A stretch of DNA of 64,000 bases from Steinernema hermaphroditum (taxonomy: Eukaryota > Nematoda > Chromadorea > Rhabditida > Steinernematidae): contig CM059623.1 of NCBI GenBank assembly GCA_030435675.1, positions 12,742,092 to 12,806,091 on the forward strand, given 5' to 3'. Of the stretch, positions 1 through 12,812 are shown piece after piece. The translations under genes and the position numbers were made by a program. Under the pieces are notes generated by a model. That model saw only the letters and a list, made by a program, of their open reading frames with translations, ran no database searches and was not told the DNA's origin. How positions within the stretch are numbered: position 1 is the first letter of the stretch; each line of letters opens with the position of its first letter.

Positions 1-1436
1 AAGAAACCATACTATTTTGTTGTCTGGTAAATTCTACATTCAATGGCCCAAGTGGTTTTAGCAGAGGTTTGAAAATCAAAGGTGAATCAAAGATTAATTT
101 AAGTTTTGCTTATGGGGCGGGACTATTTATATGGCTACCACTGTATGTGCCTGGAGGACCTGCTATGACATGGCAGGTCGACCAAGATTTGTTCGCTGTT
201 TGATTGGATTATGTTTGCTCCATTTGATGACAATGGCCGCTCTGTTTTAGGGGTTGCTACTTTTGAGCATTCGCGTGGAAAAGGGCTTCTGATACCTTTA
301 GTAAGTTCCACGAACGCGGTAGTTCAAACTGCAGTGAATGCTCGCCAAAAAAACGAACTAAGTGACAGTTGACAAGATACGTTAGTCGCTGTCGCCACGT
401 GGTCAATCCACAAGACTGCAGCACAATACTCAACCCGAACTAAATCGCGACAACCGAAATGCTGTCCGCGGTAGAGCGATAATCGTTCGTCCCGGACGAC
501 AAAGAGGACCAAGACAGATGCTGGCACGCAACACGACAATGTTCGCCTAGCGATAAACACGAAAGGTGTACAGTTAACCGTTTACTGTCACCAAGCAAAG
601 ATATAAGAGGATGCTAATCACAAGCAGAGCCAAATACAAGACCTTCTGCATACGCAGAATCACAACGGTTCTTCGCGGCGTTCTTCACAGTCACGCTTCG
701 GGCCGCAGCGATCGGTTCAGCCTTCAGTCGCTCACACGCTTCGCGTTCCGGCTCCAACTCAACAGCTTCAAACAGCTCCAACTTCAAAACGTTTGCAGCC
801 TTTCCGCGCCGCTATGGTGGATGTTTTCGAATATGCTGCGCTTGAGGCATATCGCGACGCAACCCAACGCGCTCCATGAAAATCCGGTGAAGCTTGCCTC
901 TTCAGGTGTCTTCGCTTGGGCAACAGAGAGAAAACAAGGAACGCGGTCCCGTGTCGCGAGAATTCGGCTTCTCACCCTACCTCCATGCACTCCACCATAT
1001 CTCAGTCCGAATGAGGTCTCTCATTTGGGAACGCTCAACCACTTACAGCGTTTGCATACATGTGATACAATGAGCATCTCTACAGCCGATTTTTGAGTTC
1101 TAAAATTCAATTTTGCTTCGGTTTGCAGATTCATCGGCACTGTTTTTACCTTTTTATTTATGTTTTCGTGTGTCGAAACATTGCCGAACAGACTCCAACA
1201 CACTGGTGGAAAGCTCATCCATTTGAGAATAGTGTATGAATAGTAAATGACTAGATTTCCGAGCATCTTCTTCTGAGTGTGCAGTTATGCTCTCCAGTGA
1301 TGCTCTCCACTGCTTATTTTTGTAGCGGTGCCTTAAGTGCGTTAATTCATTGTCGTTCATTTGTTATAAATATCATGACTTAATTGGCATTCGAAGCCTG
1401 GTGTGTTCATTATTGGTAGCTGCATTTGTTCTTCTT

Positions 1437-1863
1437 TACAAAAATTCGAGGTTCTGGTAATTATTTGTTATGCATTTTTGCGCACCAATATACCGCATCT
1501 GAGATCTGACAACTGTGCATTACGCATTTTTGCAGACATGTGTATTGCGAGGTCGAGTTCTATGTGCCATTGAGGCGCTCGATACAGTACAAGCGGGCTG
1601 AGGTTGAGGCATGAGGGGGTAGCGAGGAAGAAACGATCTTGATTCTTTAGGAATCGGCTGGCGGACAGAAGGAATGCTGGAAGTAGGTGACGCGTCGAAA
1701 CGAAACGAAAGAGCAATAAACGCTTCAGCACTATGACATAAAACTACATGTATGTATACTACATGTATGTGCGAACATGGGTTGTTTTGTTCTTATTTTT
1801 CAAAAATTCAAGGTTCTGACAACTCTGCGTTACGAATTTTTGAGCACCAATATACGCCTCTGT
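1437..1863. repeat. Two diverged direct copies
   Basis: 1437-1500 and 1796-1863 share CAAAAATTC.AGGTTCTG, a variable middle, TTACGAATTTTTG/TTATGCATTTTTG and GCACCAATATA. A third partial copy lies at 1503-1530 (GATCTGACAACTGTGCATTA, CGCATTTTTGC). The ATTTTTG word is kept in all three. Confidence 0.7.
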
Positions 1864-3377
1864 TTAGATTAGCATTGACGTTGCCTTTCTGAAGTTGATT
1901 TGTTAGTGCACATTCCACGCCTGTCACATCTTGAGCCTTCGGAATGCGAAATACGTAGCTGTTTTCGGCCTAGTTGCAGGTGCTTTTTCCAAAGCGCCAT
2001 GCGAAAACGGCCAGGTGCACATAGAAAGGAATGCGCGCTGAACATCTTGGCTCACTCCGCCGCCGTAGGCGTTTTTTTCAAGGAAGCTCTTGAGGTTGGG
2101 TATCGTTTCTTTTGCACACGTTTTAGGCGGATACACTCAGTGTTTGACTATTTCCAAAGATGCGTGGAATCTTCGAAAAATTAACGAACCGATGGGCTCG
2201 GAATGGCTCCGGAATTCGGAGCCAAGTAAGCCGACTCAGTATGAAAGTCATGAGAGTTATATCAAGGAAGCTTAGTTATTTTCATTTTTTTTGGCATGTA
2301 GGCTCGGTTTGAGATGAGCTTCTTTGGCTGAATTTTTGCGGGAATGACGTTGATAAAAGCGCTACATTTGCTCAACTATGCCTTATCTTTGCTCTTAAGT
2401 GTTCTCACAATATCATGCTACTGGGATATTTTTGTCGATGCGGCTGAATTGGGTCCTTTCTATTCTATTCTTCATCCATCTTCTTATCTTTTGGTGACGA
2501 ATGACTTTTCTTTCTTTCTTCTCGAATGTTAAGCGGATCCGATAATTGAATTGCATCTATTTACGATGACCTTTTGACTCCCAACGTTCATGGAGTTTTA
2601 TCAAACGTTCGAGCACTAAATTCTCCTTTCTACTTCCGCTTTTGTCCGTTCTATATGCTATGTTACAGCAATAAAGTGCTGTTTTTGACGTTCGACAAAC
2701 CTCTACCCACATTCCATTAACGGGAAATTGAATTCAATGTTATGGCGTTGTTTTCGTGCTGGACGCAGCTGCATGTTTTTGTGCATGAGCCCTTGATATA
2801 AAGGACTTGCGCTTATATCGCATTATGCGTCACTCTGTTTTCGGCAGCTCCACTTTTCGTCCAAGGTCCGCACCAAAATAGCCTTGGAAATGTTACTCTG
2901 AAAGTAACGTGAGGATTGAATCTGTTACCGAGTTTGTTAGTTTCTGCTGGTTTTTGCTTTGTATGTGTATCACATCCAGATTGGACCTCGATTCACATGT
3001 ATATTTGCCTGACCTCAATGGAGAAAAGTCTCACGGAAGTTCTGATTGAATTGAATCCTTTGAATCTTCCTGATTGTATTGCAAGTTTTCCTTCCAACAC
3101 ATATCGCGTTATACGTACCCTCAGATTTTTAGCTTTAGCGATCAACTGTGCTTTTATTGGGTGATTCAAAGGAGAGTGAATCTCTTGAGTTTTTAACCTT
3201 CCCGATCGATTCCCACAACTTTAGGCCATAAATTTCACATCGATTAGTATTCTTCGCTCGGATGTGAATGGTGTTTTTCCTTCCTTCTTAGGTGTATTTT
3301 GCTGAATGAATATCATAAATTTTTGCCAAACCAGGAAGGTTGAGTTCTACAATAGTAGCTGGCTCTTCTATCCACTT

Positions 3378-3828
3378 TTGTGCTGAGATGCTTGGTCAAC
3401 CCAAAAATAAATTTTCTCGCATCTTGCAATTGATGGGCATATTTAACTGACCTTCATTGATAAAAGAAAGTGGACGGTTCCGGGCTGAAATTGCAACTTT
3501 GGCGTTCGGAACACATCGAGATATAAGCTATGCCCTCAGCTATGAAACTTGATAGTCGACTCGTTGATTTTGACATTTCGGAGCGCGGGCGATGTAGGAT
3601 GAATGCATAAATTCGGTCGCTCACAGTTAGTTTCAATTGTTAAGTTCATGAGCTCTTTTTTCTTTTCAATTCTCCTCTTCATTTTGATTTGGCTTTTGAT
3701 GTTTTCTTAAGTAACATAGTTAAGTGAAAATCGAATCATTTTTGTGCACGGAGTTGGATTTAGATCTACTTGCGTTAAGCAATGAAAGTTGTGCTGAGAT
3801 GCTTGGCCAACCCAAAAATAAATTTTTG
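3378..3828. repeat. 40-base direct repeat
   Basis: TTGTGCTGAGATGCTTGG and CAACCCAAAAATAAATTTT occur at 3378-3414 and 3788-3826. The second copy continues with ATTTTTGCCTC where the first has ATTTTCTCGC. Confidence 0.8.
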
Positions 3829-4945
3829 CCTCATTTTCGACTACGTGTGGTATCTCACATTTTCCGACAGATTATCGCGAAAACATCGTTAAAGTCTCTG
3901 AGTAATGAAAACAGACGATTTAAGATTGAAGAATAATAAACAGATTATGTTGACGACTTACAGGTTCGGAGATCCCATCTGCTTCGGAGAGATGGCTTCT
4001 TGATCCAGTAGTTGCGTCTTTAGAGCATAGGCGATCTTGAGACTAGGAACCGAAGCAGATGCGAGCTCAGAAGCGTGCCGACGGACCATTCTCCCCAATG
4101 CTAAAGTCTAATCTTTCTATTCTTGGGGAAAGATCCAATATCTTCTATCAGTTCGTTCTGCGATTTGCATTTGTAGTCCGCAGTCGATCCCACACTGTTT
4201 AGATGTTGGCAGCCCGAAAGAGTTTAGCCTATGTTTCCTGTGTGAAATGCAGATCTAAGGTGTTGTCTCTAAAGTATGTTTACTTCCCGGTAATTTTTGC
4301 CGAGTTCCATCATGTTGTCCTGATAAATGTTCATTTGCTACAGTCGACTGTTTGAGATTCTATTGTGACGTTCTCAGAGTTGTTTTAAAACTCAGAATCA
4401 AATTTGAATTGTTACATTCTGTATTTTTGCTGCCACGCGGGACTTTTATCGCTTCTTAAGTCGTTTAGTTTATGTCGCTTGTTTCACTAAGTTACAGTGC
4501 AGACACAGCATGAAAATGGACCATTTCAAACTTGACAGTTGAATGGTTGATTTTGACATTTTTGAGCAAGTGTGAACGATGTAGGGTGAATGCACAAATT
4601 TGGCCGTTCACAGGTAGACGTTCGTCTCATTTTACTACCTATATTATATTTTTGCATCAATAATTGCATAGCTTCACTGTTTTGGAATAGAAAACTGCAA
4701 TTTTTGCTTTTTTTTGTCATTATATAAGCGCCCTTTATGTTTCAATGTATTTCCAATTTCCAAGTTCACCATCAGGTCGTTCACAGGTAGGTGTTCATCT
4801 CAATTCACTGCTTATATGATATTTTCGAATTGTACCGGTCTTAATGTAGCTTCACCTTAATTGAATAGGGAACATCAGAAACAGCAATTTTTGGTCATAT
4901 GTTAGATGCGTTTACATAAGCGTCCTGTTTTCTTGTAGTTCCAAT
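3545..4945. repeat. Family of three diverged copies
   Basis: 3545-3628 and 4528-4616 share AAACTTGA.AGT, GTTGATTTTGACATTT and CGATGTAGG.TGAATGCA. The second copy continues at 4602-4740 into sequence repeated at 4772-4920 (CGTTCACAGGTAG, GAATAG.GAA, AGCAATTTTTG). They look like serial local duplications. Confidence 0.65.
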
Positions 4946-5326
4946 TGAAACTTTAGCCACCATTTCATACTTGGTGTTTTGTTTTGGTTGACTTAGATCC
5001 ATTTTCGGAGTGCACCTGTAAAAATGTATTCTACCCCCGTTTCTGAATTGTGCGTTTTTGGCTTTTAAACCACGGTGAATGAGGTTGGTGAATCGTTCAT
5101 AAAGGCTACGAGTGCGTTTGAGCGATCTAGACAGAGAGATAGTGAACTGCGCTTCATTTTTTTGGGCAAACACTATGTAAATACGATAGCCGTTGAAAAG
5201 AACTGCTACCTAAGCACTGTGAATGGTAAAAGGACGAAAGAAATTTTTGTACGGCGCTTTCTTGAACTCAAAAAGTTTTCCTTAGCCTGCTACCAAAAAC
5301 AGCCGACCCATTTGTTTCCCCAGCGA

Positions 5327-5380
5327 TCGGTCGGCTCGTCCACTCGCTCTCTCTCTGAGGTCGCTGAATGAGATGAGCGG
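5327..5380. repeat. Dispersed repeat, partner at 38341-38395
   Basis: TCGTCCACTCGCTCTCTCTC followed by GGTCGCTGAATGA matches TCGTCCACTCGTTCTCTCTA and GTTCGCTGAATGA at 38341. Short, unknown origin. Confidence 0.5.
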
Positions 5381-5988
5381 TTGTTTTTGGCCAGAGTTGA
5401 TTTCGCGAACGGTGAAATATCTGCTCTCTTCTTTGTTTTTGGTTCCTCGCATGGTCTCGTGCCATTGATTCAAAAGAAACTTGTAAACCTACAGGTATGA
5501 GTTTTTAGGTGTGTTTTTTTTTGAGTTTGGGCATTCCCAGTGGTCTTATATGCTGGTCCTCTTCATCAGCTTGAAATGTATAGGGAATATCGATATAAAC
5601 AACCAGCGGAAGATATTTGGTATCTTTTAAATTAACATAGAAAAATGTTGAAATTTGAATTTTTGCGGCGGTGTTATACACTGCTGGACAAAAGTATAGG
5701 CCACCCCCCTTATTAGGCGGTTTGGAGGGCTAGCGGCAACTTTTGAAAATACCGACTACCCCACGTGAAAAAGCGTCGCGAAAAACATAGGTTCCATGAG
5801 GAAAGACGAAATCCCTGGAAGAGAAACAAATGTAAAAACGTTCAAATAAATCTGAGACCCATTTTCAGCTGGACAAAAGTACAGGCCACCCTAGACATTT
5901 GCTTCGCATTTAATTCGTATTTAATTGCTAACAAGCCCTGTTTTCACTGTTATTCATTGAAACTGTGTTTCGCGGCTATTCTGTTGCA

Positions 5989-6130
5989 ATGGGTCGAAGT
6001 GCGCGTCTTACAGAGGTCGGAAAGGACAAAATTTAAGAGCTCCATTGCGGACACATGTCCAAATGGAAACATGATAGACAGATGGTTACACCTTCTTCGC
6101 TAACAGACTCCAAACCACGCAAAAAACCGT
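5989..6130 (+). pseudogene. Tc1-type transposase N-terminal remnant, left arm
   Basis: ATG at 5989 gives MGRSARLTEVGKDKI, then a TAA, then a readable continuation in the same frame (ELHCGHMSKWKHDRQM). The start resembles the N-terminal helix-turn-helix segment of Tc1-like transposases (MGR..RLT pattern). No DDE domain is present. An inverted partner copy begins at 6810 on the minus strand with the same stop. Confidence 0.5.
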
Positions 6131-6659
6131 TTTCGGCGCCGCAGATTACATAAGTATGAAAATTATACCACTTCAGTGCTTATAGGCATCACTCCCCCTT
6201 CAAAAATTAGAACCCCAACATGACCTGCATTCTTGTTCGGGTCCCAGAACGATCTGGAAGATGGAATTTTCAGCTTATTCCATCACTACCACGTTGTAGA
6301 GCGTATGCGAAAACCCCTTCCGGTCATCTTCTGCTAATTATCTAACATTACGGATGAAAGACAGCCGGGTTTTCCAAAATCTTTTGAAAAACGACCTTTT
6401 TCCATTGTAAATTCCATGTTACGAGATGTCCACGCCCAGAATTCGCATTTACTCCGTTTTTCATAGAATAAAACCGAAGCAGGGGTTTTCGCATACGCTC
6501 TACAACGTGGTAGTGATGGAATAAGCTGAAAATTCCATCTTCCAGATCGTTCTGGGACCCGAACAAGAATGCAGGTCATGTTGGGGTTCTAAGTTTTGAA
6601 GGGGGAGTGATGCTCAGAAGCACTTAAATGGTATAATTTTTACTATTATGTAATCGGCT

Positions 6660-6810
6660 GCGCCGAAAACGGTGTTTTGCGTGGTTTGGAGTCTGTTAGC
6701 GAAGAAGGTGTGACCATCTGTCTATCATGTTTCCATTTGGACATGTGTCCGGAATGGAGCTCTTAAATTTTGTCATTTCCGACCGCTGTAAGACGCGCAC
6801 TTCGACCCAT
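6660..6810 (-). pseudogene. Tc1-type transposase N-terminal remnant, right arm
   Basis: Inverted copy of the left-arm remnant, starting at 6810. It has a few substitutions but the same early stop, so the stop probably predates the inverted duplication. Confidence 0.45.
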
Positions 6811-8901
6811 TGCGGCATAACAGCCTTGAAACACAGTTCCAGCAAATAACAGTGAAAACAGGGCTTGTTACCAATTAAATACGAATTAAATGCGAAGTAA
6901 ATGTCTAGGGTGGCCTATACTTTTGTCCAGCTGAAAATGGGTCTCAGATTTATTTGAACGTTTTTACATTTGTTTCTCTTCCAGGGATTTCGTCTTTCCC
7001 CATGGAACCTATGTTTTTCGCGACGCTTTTTCACGTGGGGTAGTCGGTATTTTCAAAAGTTGCCGCTAGCCCTCCAAACCGCCTAATAAGGGGGGTGGCC
7101 TATACTTTTGTCCAGCAGTGTATTGAGTGTTATCTTGCTGGCCTTATGAGATAATTGCAAGAATTTGCACCCTTTGTAGATGTGTAGATTATCGACAGTT
7201 TGTGATTTTTAAGGTTTTACTTTTGGGGTTGTGTCGGTTAGGTGTAGGTGCATCAGAGTCAAATGATATTTGAGACCGCACTTGCAGTTGAAGTCTAAAG
7301 GCTGCTTTACGTACAATTTAGATTTTGCAATACTGTAACTAGCGGTTATGCATTAGTGCCGAGTGTACTCTATAGATTTGCACTATAAAACGTGTTTTTC
7401 AAGTGTCTCACTTAGTGTGTTTACAGATGAAGCCACTACTCAATCGCCTCCTCTTCAAAGTACAACCGAAATCCACTGCTTTTGAATTTGTTCTCTGTAA
7501 TTAAGGATTCACAGCACCTTTTAGCCATATAGATGGTCTTTCGCGTAGTGACTCCCCTTCTGACTTGTTTGATCACTTATCACTTACACTTTAAGTGATT
7601 TCCACACATTTCGTCATTTTTGGTACCCCGTTGAAACCAATGATCGGAACGAGTCCGCCGACATATGACAACAATTGTCAATTGGGACAGCTTATACATA
7701 TATCCGATAAATCCGTTCAGGGGGAGAGGTGCGAGAGAGTGCAGAAGAGCAGAGAAATAGCAAGTTTTCGTTTTTTGAGCATATTTCATGGACTGTTCGA
7801 TGAGCTTTGAGAACCATTCAAACGATAAGGAGGCTACTTTTACTTTACCAAAAAGCGCTTCGAATGCTTTAAGTGCTCAATAAAGGGGTAACGCAAACGT
7901 TGTTGTCAATTGTTGTCAAATGTTGTCTATTGTCGGCGGGCTCGTTCCGATCACTTATTGAAATTCTAACTCTTTGGTAGTCTGTTCTGCGAACAGTGGT
8001 CCCTAAGACTTCAATGCTACTGACGGTTCTAGTGGAAAGATGTTGATTTGTCCGTTCATACCTGCTGGGCACTAACCAACCCGTAGTTCAAATTCAACTG
8101 GTTGTCTACCGTCTCAATCTTATTCTGATATCCATTAGGAGTAGTTAGATAAATTTGGCACTTAACAAAGTTTTCTTAACACTTAACAAACAAATTTTCA
8201 TTTCAATGGTGATAGCATTTCTAAGGAAAAGAAGGCATAAGAGCGACACCGTCTAATTGACATCATCTTGCCCTTGACGTATAAGTTAATCACTTTATTT
8301 CTCCTCTAAAAGGACTTCATTGCTAGTGATTAGCGTAAAACATTATCTCAATTCAGGATATCGTTATTTTTGGATTCAAAACTGGACCGATAATATGAGG
8401 CAAACAAGAAGGACCATCTAGTTGTTGTCAGCGTAGCCTGAGCTTAGCATAGCATAATCAGCACTCAACTAAGACTCTATGGCGCTAATATTCTGAATTT
8501 TTGTACGTTCGTCTCGTGAGTAATCAATGTATTCACCATGCATTTTTGTTTTTCTTCCAGAGTAATTCTGACAGAAACTTTTGATCTATGACCATGATCG
8601 ATCGTGATGTGAAGCACAGGGTTGGAGTATTGTGACGAAATTGAATACAGGCTCTAAACATTGAGGTCCTTCACAGGCAAAATTTATTGACAATTCAATC
8701 TCTTTAGTAATTAACAAGTTAGCAAGAACCTTTAACGTGCACGTGCACACGCATCCTTCGCTCAGCTTCAACCCTTTGTACTTCATCCTTTCTACGTTAT
8801 TTTTGGCTTTATGCTCGTGCATTACAGATTACATCGGAAATTCGTTTATTCCGGGGCAGGTAGGACCATCATGGTTGTGTCGTCGTATCTTGGCAACCCG
8901 A

Positions 8902-9042
8902 CAAAACCGCCACTCAAAAATCGCCATCCTTACAAAATCGCCACTGCAAAAATCTCTACTACCAAAATCGCCATTTTCCAAAAATCGCTACTGCAAAAAT
9001 CGCCATTTTGTAAAAATCGCCACTCTCCCAAAATCGCCATTA
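8902..9042. repeat. Minisatellite, unit about 16-18 bases
   Basis: Eight or so imperfect units of (C)AAAAATCGCCACTGC type in tandem. The consensus contains CAAAAAT, the reverse complement of the widespread ATTTTTG word. Confidence 0.9.
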
Positions 9043-10785
9043 TGCAGTTCCCTGAGTTCCTTGAGTTAGAGAAGTGTTAGTCAGCAGTGACTTTTAGCAG
9101 GAATTTACTTTTACTTATTTCAAAACAAGGCACAACACACTTCAAAGATTTTTTAGTAGCGATTATGTCATGTAACCTCGTATCTTAGCCTGTGTTCTAT
9201 ATAGCATAATCATTAACTGAGACTCTAAGACAGTTATTCAGCATTCTTGGGCGTTTTATTCCTGAAAATAGCCAACGTTTTCAACGGATGACGCTTGTGA
9301 AAGCTACGGTCATAATCAACGATAGTAATCGCGTCGGGAATCCGAGGCCTTTATTTGGACATCGTGTCGCAGTCCATCTGGATATGGGGTGCATGACTCT
9401 CAGGGCTCCGACACGACCGGGACTCCGACACGACCGGGACACAACTTCAACCTTCTTTGGTCATATCTTATACATATAAGCTCCTAGAACACTCGTGTTA
9501 CTCCAACTCCTTCGGTCATCCAAGAATCCTGCTTGTCTTGCCTCCCCCACGTAAACCGTGACCTTTTCAAAGTCCCATCGATATCTCAGCTTTGAAGATT
9601 ATCGTCACTCCCTCGTAATTACTGGCGCTCTTCGCTCCTCTATTCACCTAATTGCTCCCATTGTGCCTCGGCATACGTGCCTCAACTCATCTTCTGACGA
9701 AGGTTGCAGCCAGGTTTCTCATTTTCCTCACGCTCTACTCTCCCTCGGGCCGTTCTTCCCGTGTTTGTCGAGACGTCTCATGACGAATTTGCGTGTTCGG
9801 GCTGCTGAGCGGAAAGATATTAGCGATTTTTCGGAGTCAAAGTGAGATAAACGGCTTCAATAACACTTCAAAGATCGTGATTTAGTCCGACTGTGTCCTT
9901 TAGAATAGCAAAGGTTGGTCAGTGGGAGCCTCATATCATGGAAGTACTACGTGGATATCGCCAGACGGCATCGAAGTGGAGGTAGGTCCTCCAGTCTTTA
10001 AGTGCATAAATCATAAAATCGATTTTTATGTGGCAGCTCCATTGATAATGGACAATTGGTTTTCTGGATTAGTCAAAGCCATGTTTCCATGACGAACGTC
10101 GAAAGGTCGACAGAGGATTTGCGATGAAAATAGCCTCCCGTCGCTGTCGATTTAAGTGCGTTCGTCATCTGAGGCCTTTTGAAACGCTATCGAAAGTGTC
10201 GCATTTTTCGTATTCGTAAACATCGTGGGTGGCCGATTTGGTTTGGAATGATTCACCTCCCTTGAACAAACGTAAATGTTGTTCTTAACAATTTGCTGCG
10301 GGTTTAACCTTTGCGGTGAAAAACAGTCCTCAAGTCCTGAAGTTAGTTCATTGTTTTACTTCTCTTAGGCCAGGTTTGGGCGGCTGCCCAGCATTGCCAT
10401 CCCCGGGTTCTGAGATTTTTGAGCTGTGTATTTAGTTCTGTTCCAGCGGTCTTGAATGATTCTGTAGTTTATTGTGGTGATAAGAAGATAGGGCGACAGG
10501 GTGATTGAATGGTCAAAAGACTGGCGCTTTTTAATAACTTTTAATAACGTCGACAGTCGATTCAAAAAAGTTAATTGGCATATATTTACATTTTTGCCTG
10601 CGAGACATTTTTCGTTTCAGTCTTTTATAACAGGCGAAATCCTCTTGCATGCCATTTTGAGTTTTGATTTATCTTCTAGTATCAAAGGATTACGCCTTGT
10701 ATACAGAGACCCCCGCTCCTGAGATGAGCGTGCTGCAGCTGTCCTGAAATTCATACGATCGTGGTAAAATCCTCTGTATATCATG

Positions 10786-11190
10786 AATTCCGTTATTATA
10801 AGACGTGCCCCGAACGCTTCACTACTATCTTTATGTTTTATTTTACGACGTCCGCAGAAAACATCTTCTGGTGCTCGAGGACTGCTTTGTCTACTTTGCC
10901 CGCCCCTTTAAAGCCAAAGATGCTCGGTAACTTAAAGGGAGTCAGACTGGCGCTTTCATAACTCATGAGACGTCGATGGCCACTCAGAAATCGGATATGT
11001 CGGGTGGTACTGTTATTATAAGCCGTGCCGTTTATTTTTGAATGCTCAACTTTGAATGCTAGTCTTTATGTTTTTATTTTTACGGTGTCTGCAGAATACA
11101 CCTTCTATGCTGGTCGACACCTCCCTCAAACGTAATTTTTGTCGGCTTTGTCGGCTGCGGTGCCCGCCCACTAAAGCCAAAGATGCGATT
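10786..11190. repeat. Diverged direct duplication, offset about 225 bases
   Basis: 10786-10930 and 11010-11190 share GTTATTATAAG.CGTGCC, TCTTTATGTTTTATTTTAC, GTC.GCAGAA.AC, TGCCCGCCC and TAAAGCCAAAGATGC in the same order with small insertions in the second copy. Confidence 0.8.
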
Positions 11191-12723
11191 CCTAGCCAAT
11201 AAAAACTTAGAAATTGATCTATCCACTGTTGGGAAGCCGTTCTTTAACTTTTACATGCAATTCTGAATAATTCTGCTGAATAGTATTACCAAAACGATGA
11301 CCTTTTGGTGACGATGTCCCTCCACCAACGCTGACATTCTGAGATATTGGGAACAGAATAGTGGGAAGCTCGCCCGATTCTGTAGTGCGAAGATAGGTCG
11401 TAACTTCCGCTGGTTTTTGGGCTCCGGTACCCGGATAGCTCTGTTCTCCAGTGTGAACTCAGTTTCGTCTTATTGATTGAAGTAATATGGTATCGCAAAA
11501 TAACCGCATGTCATTGACTGCTACCACCATTTGTATTCTTGACAGAAACACAACTTTATTCGGTGTATTTTTGGCCTTGATTGTTGATCTTGAAAAGCTT
11601 TATTGATATGAATCTGGAACTGGTAGTTGGAGCACATTTCACTTTGTTGTCATTTTGCATAGTGTGATCACAAATAATGCGTCGTATTTTTGCGTCCTTC
11701 TGACGTCGTTACGTGAGCATTTTTTAAGCATTTTTGATTCTAAATAAGTCTTGCTTTATGCTATAACACATACTTTTATGCACCATTGATGAAGTAGTAA
11801 GTGCCAAAGTTTACATGGTACAGGATGAGTCAGCCTGACTGCAAATTTTACGTGTTTTATTTGTGTTACATTCCAAAAACAATTCTATTCTGCGAGGATG
11901 ATGCACTTACAAGAACTAAATGGTGATATAAAAAGCTGTTGGAAAAACACGAAAAGACTTCACATCATTTTCTGTTTCGAATCGGTTCTCGCTTTTGGCA
12001 TTCGCAGAGGGTGAAATGGAAGCTTCATACAAAGCGTGCAAGCCGTTATCCTTTCTTTCTTCAATCCAAACTTAGCTCTTGAACCATAGATCCGTATTGC
12101 CTAATATTTTTGATGCTCGGTCTCCCCTATATCAATCGAGGAAGCGCTAGAGTCGTCGAATCGCCGTAAATTTAACTAGCTATTACATAAATTTCTGTCC
12201 ATTGCGAATTGGTCGTTCTCATGTTTGACTCCGCTATCCGTTAGAGGTTGAAATCGAAGCTCCCGCAACATAGAAGTCATGCAACACCAAGGTTACATAT
12301 GTACGATGTTACGTACTACATGCATTCGATTATTTTGCCGTTTTCCTTAGTTTTTTCACTTCACACTTAGGTATTTTACTTCATACTGTCTAATATTTTT
12401 GGCTGCCTGGAGTTATCAGGTTACTAACTATTTTTGCGCATCAACGTTTTTGTTTCTCAGCTCATTTAGCTCATTTGTACTTTGTTTGACAGGTATCCCA
12501 ATTGCTATATGATGACCTTTGGGTTTTATGGATTTCATCTCAGCTATTGCTCGACTTCTGCAAATTGATATGCACTTTCTCATTTTAAGAAGGACGGACT
12601 TTGACGAGGAAGTGTAATATTTGAGCTCATGCATCATTTTTCTTCGCAAAATTGCGTTTAATGACATTTTTGAGTTTCTCAGCGCGGTCAGTCGCTGTGA
12701 AAGCAGCAGTGGTGTTTTGGAAG

Positions 12724-12812
12724 TGTCAGTCATGATGCTTTCGGATCGGGCTATCAAACCATCATCAGAAAAAAATCTTAGGTTAGCTTTAAGTAGGTTA
12801 AGTTAACTGTCT
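12724..12812. mobile_element. Fragment of the same Harbinger-like MITE family
   Basis: GTCAGTCATGATGCTTTCGG, GGGCTATCAAACCATCATCA and GGTTAAGTTAACTGTC match the left inner part of the element at 23171 (there 23269-23350). Ends and target duplication are missing, so this is a truncated or decayed copy. Confidence 0.7.

Larger units (their letters stand above)
1..5676. other. Gene-poor stretch with local repeats
   Basis: No recognisable gene. A GC-richer segment at 640-980 is open on both strands (161 codons on +) but shows no family similarity. The rest is AT-rich with three groups of diverged repeats and about 18 copies of ATTTTTG on the + strand. Confidence 0.5.
5679..7120. mobile_element. 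Palindromic Tc1/mariner-type element, TA target duplication
   Basis: Both ends carry CACTGCTGGACAAAAGTATA plus GGCCACC in inverted orientation, each flanked by TA (5677-5678 and 7121-7122), the classic Tc1/mariner target site. The arms are not short: about 650 bases (5679 to roughly 6330) reappear inverted from roughly 6470 to 7120 with scattered differences, around a centre of about 140 bases. Each arm also has a second copy of the end motif GGACAAAAGTA about 185 bases inside (5868 on the left, 6930 on the right), an IR/DR arrangement like that of Tc1-family fish elements. Each arm retains a remnant of a Tc1-type transposase N-terminus (MGRSARLTEVGKDKI then a stop), so the element is non-autonomous. 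Confidence 0.9.

Noticed and set aside
611..1096. 161-codon plus-strand frame
   Set aside because: No family similarity, composition is shadow-like (Leu/Arg/His/Ser), and the opposite strand is open too.
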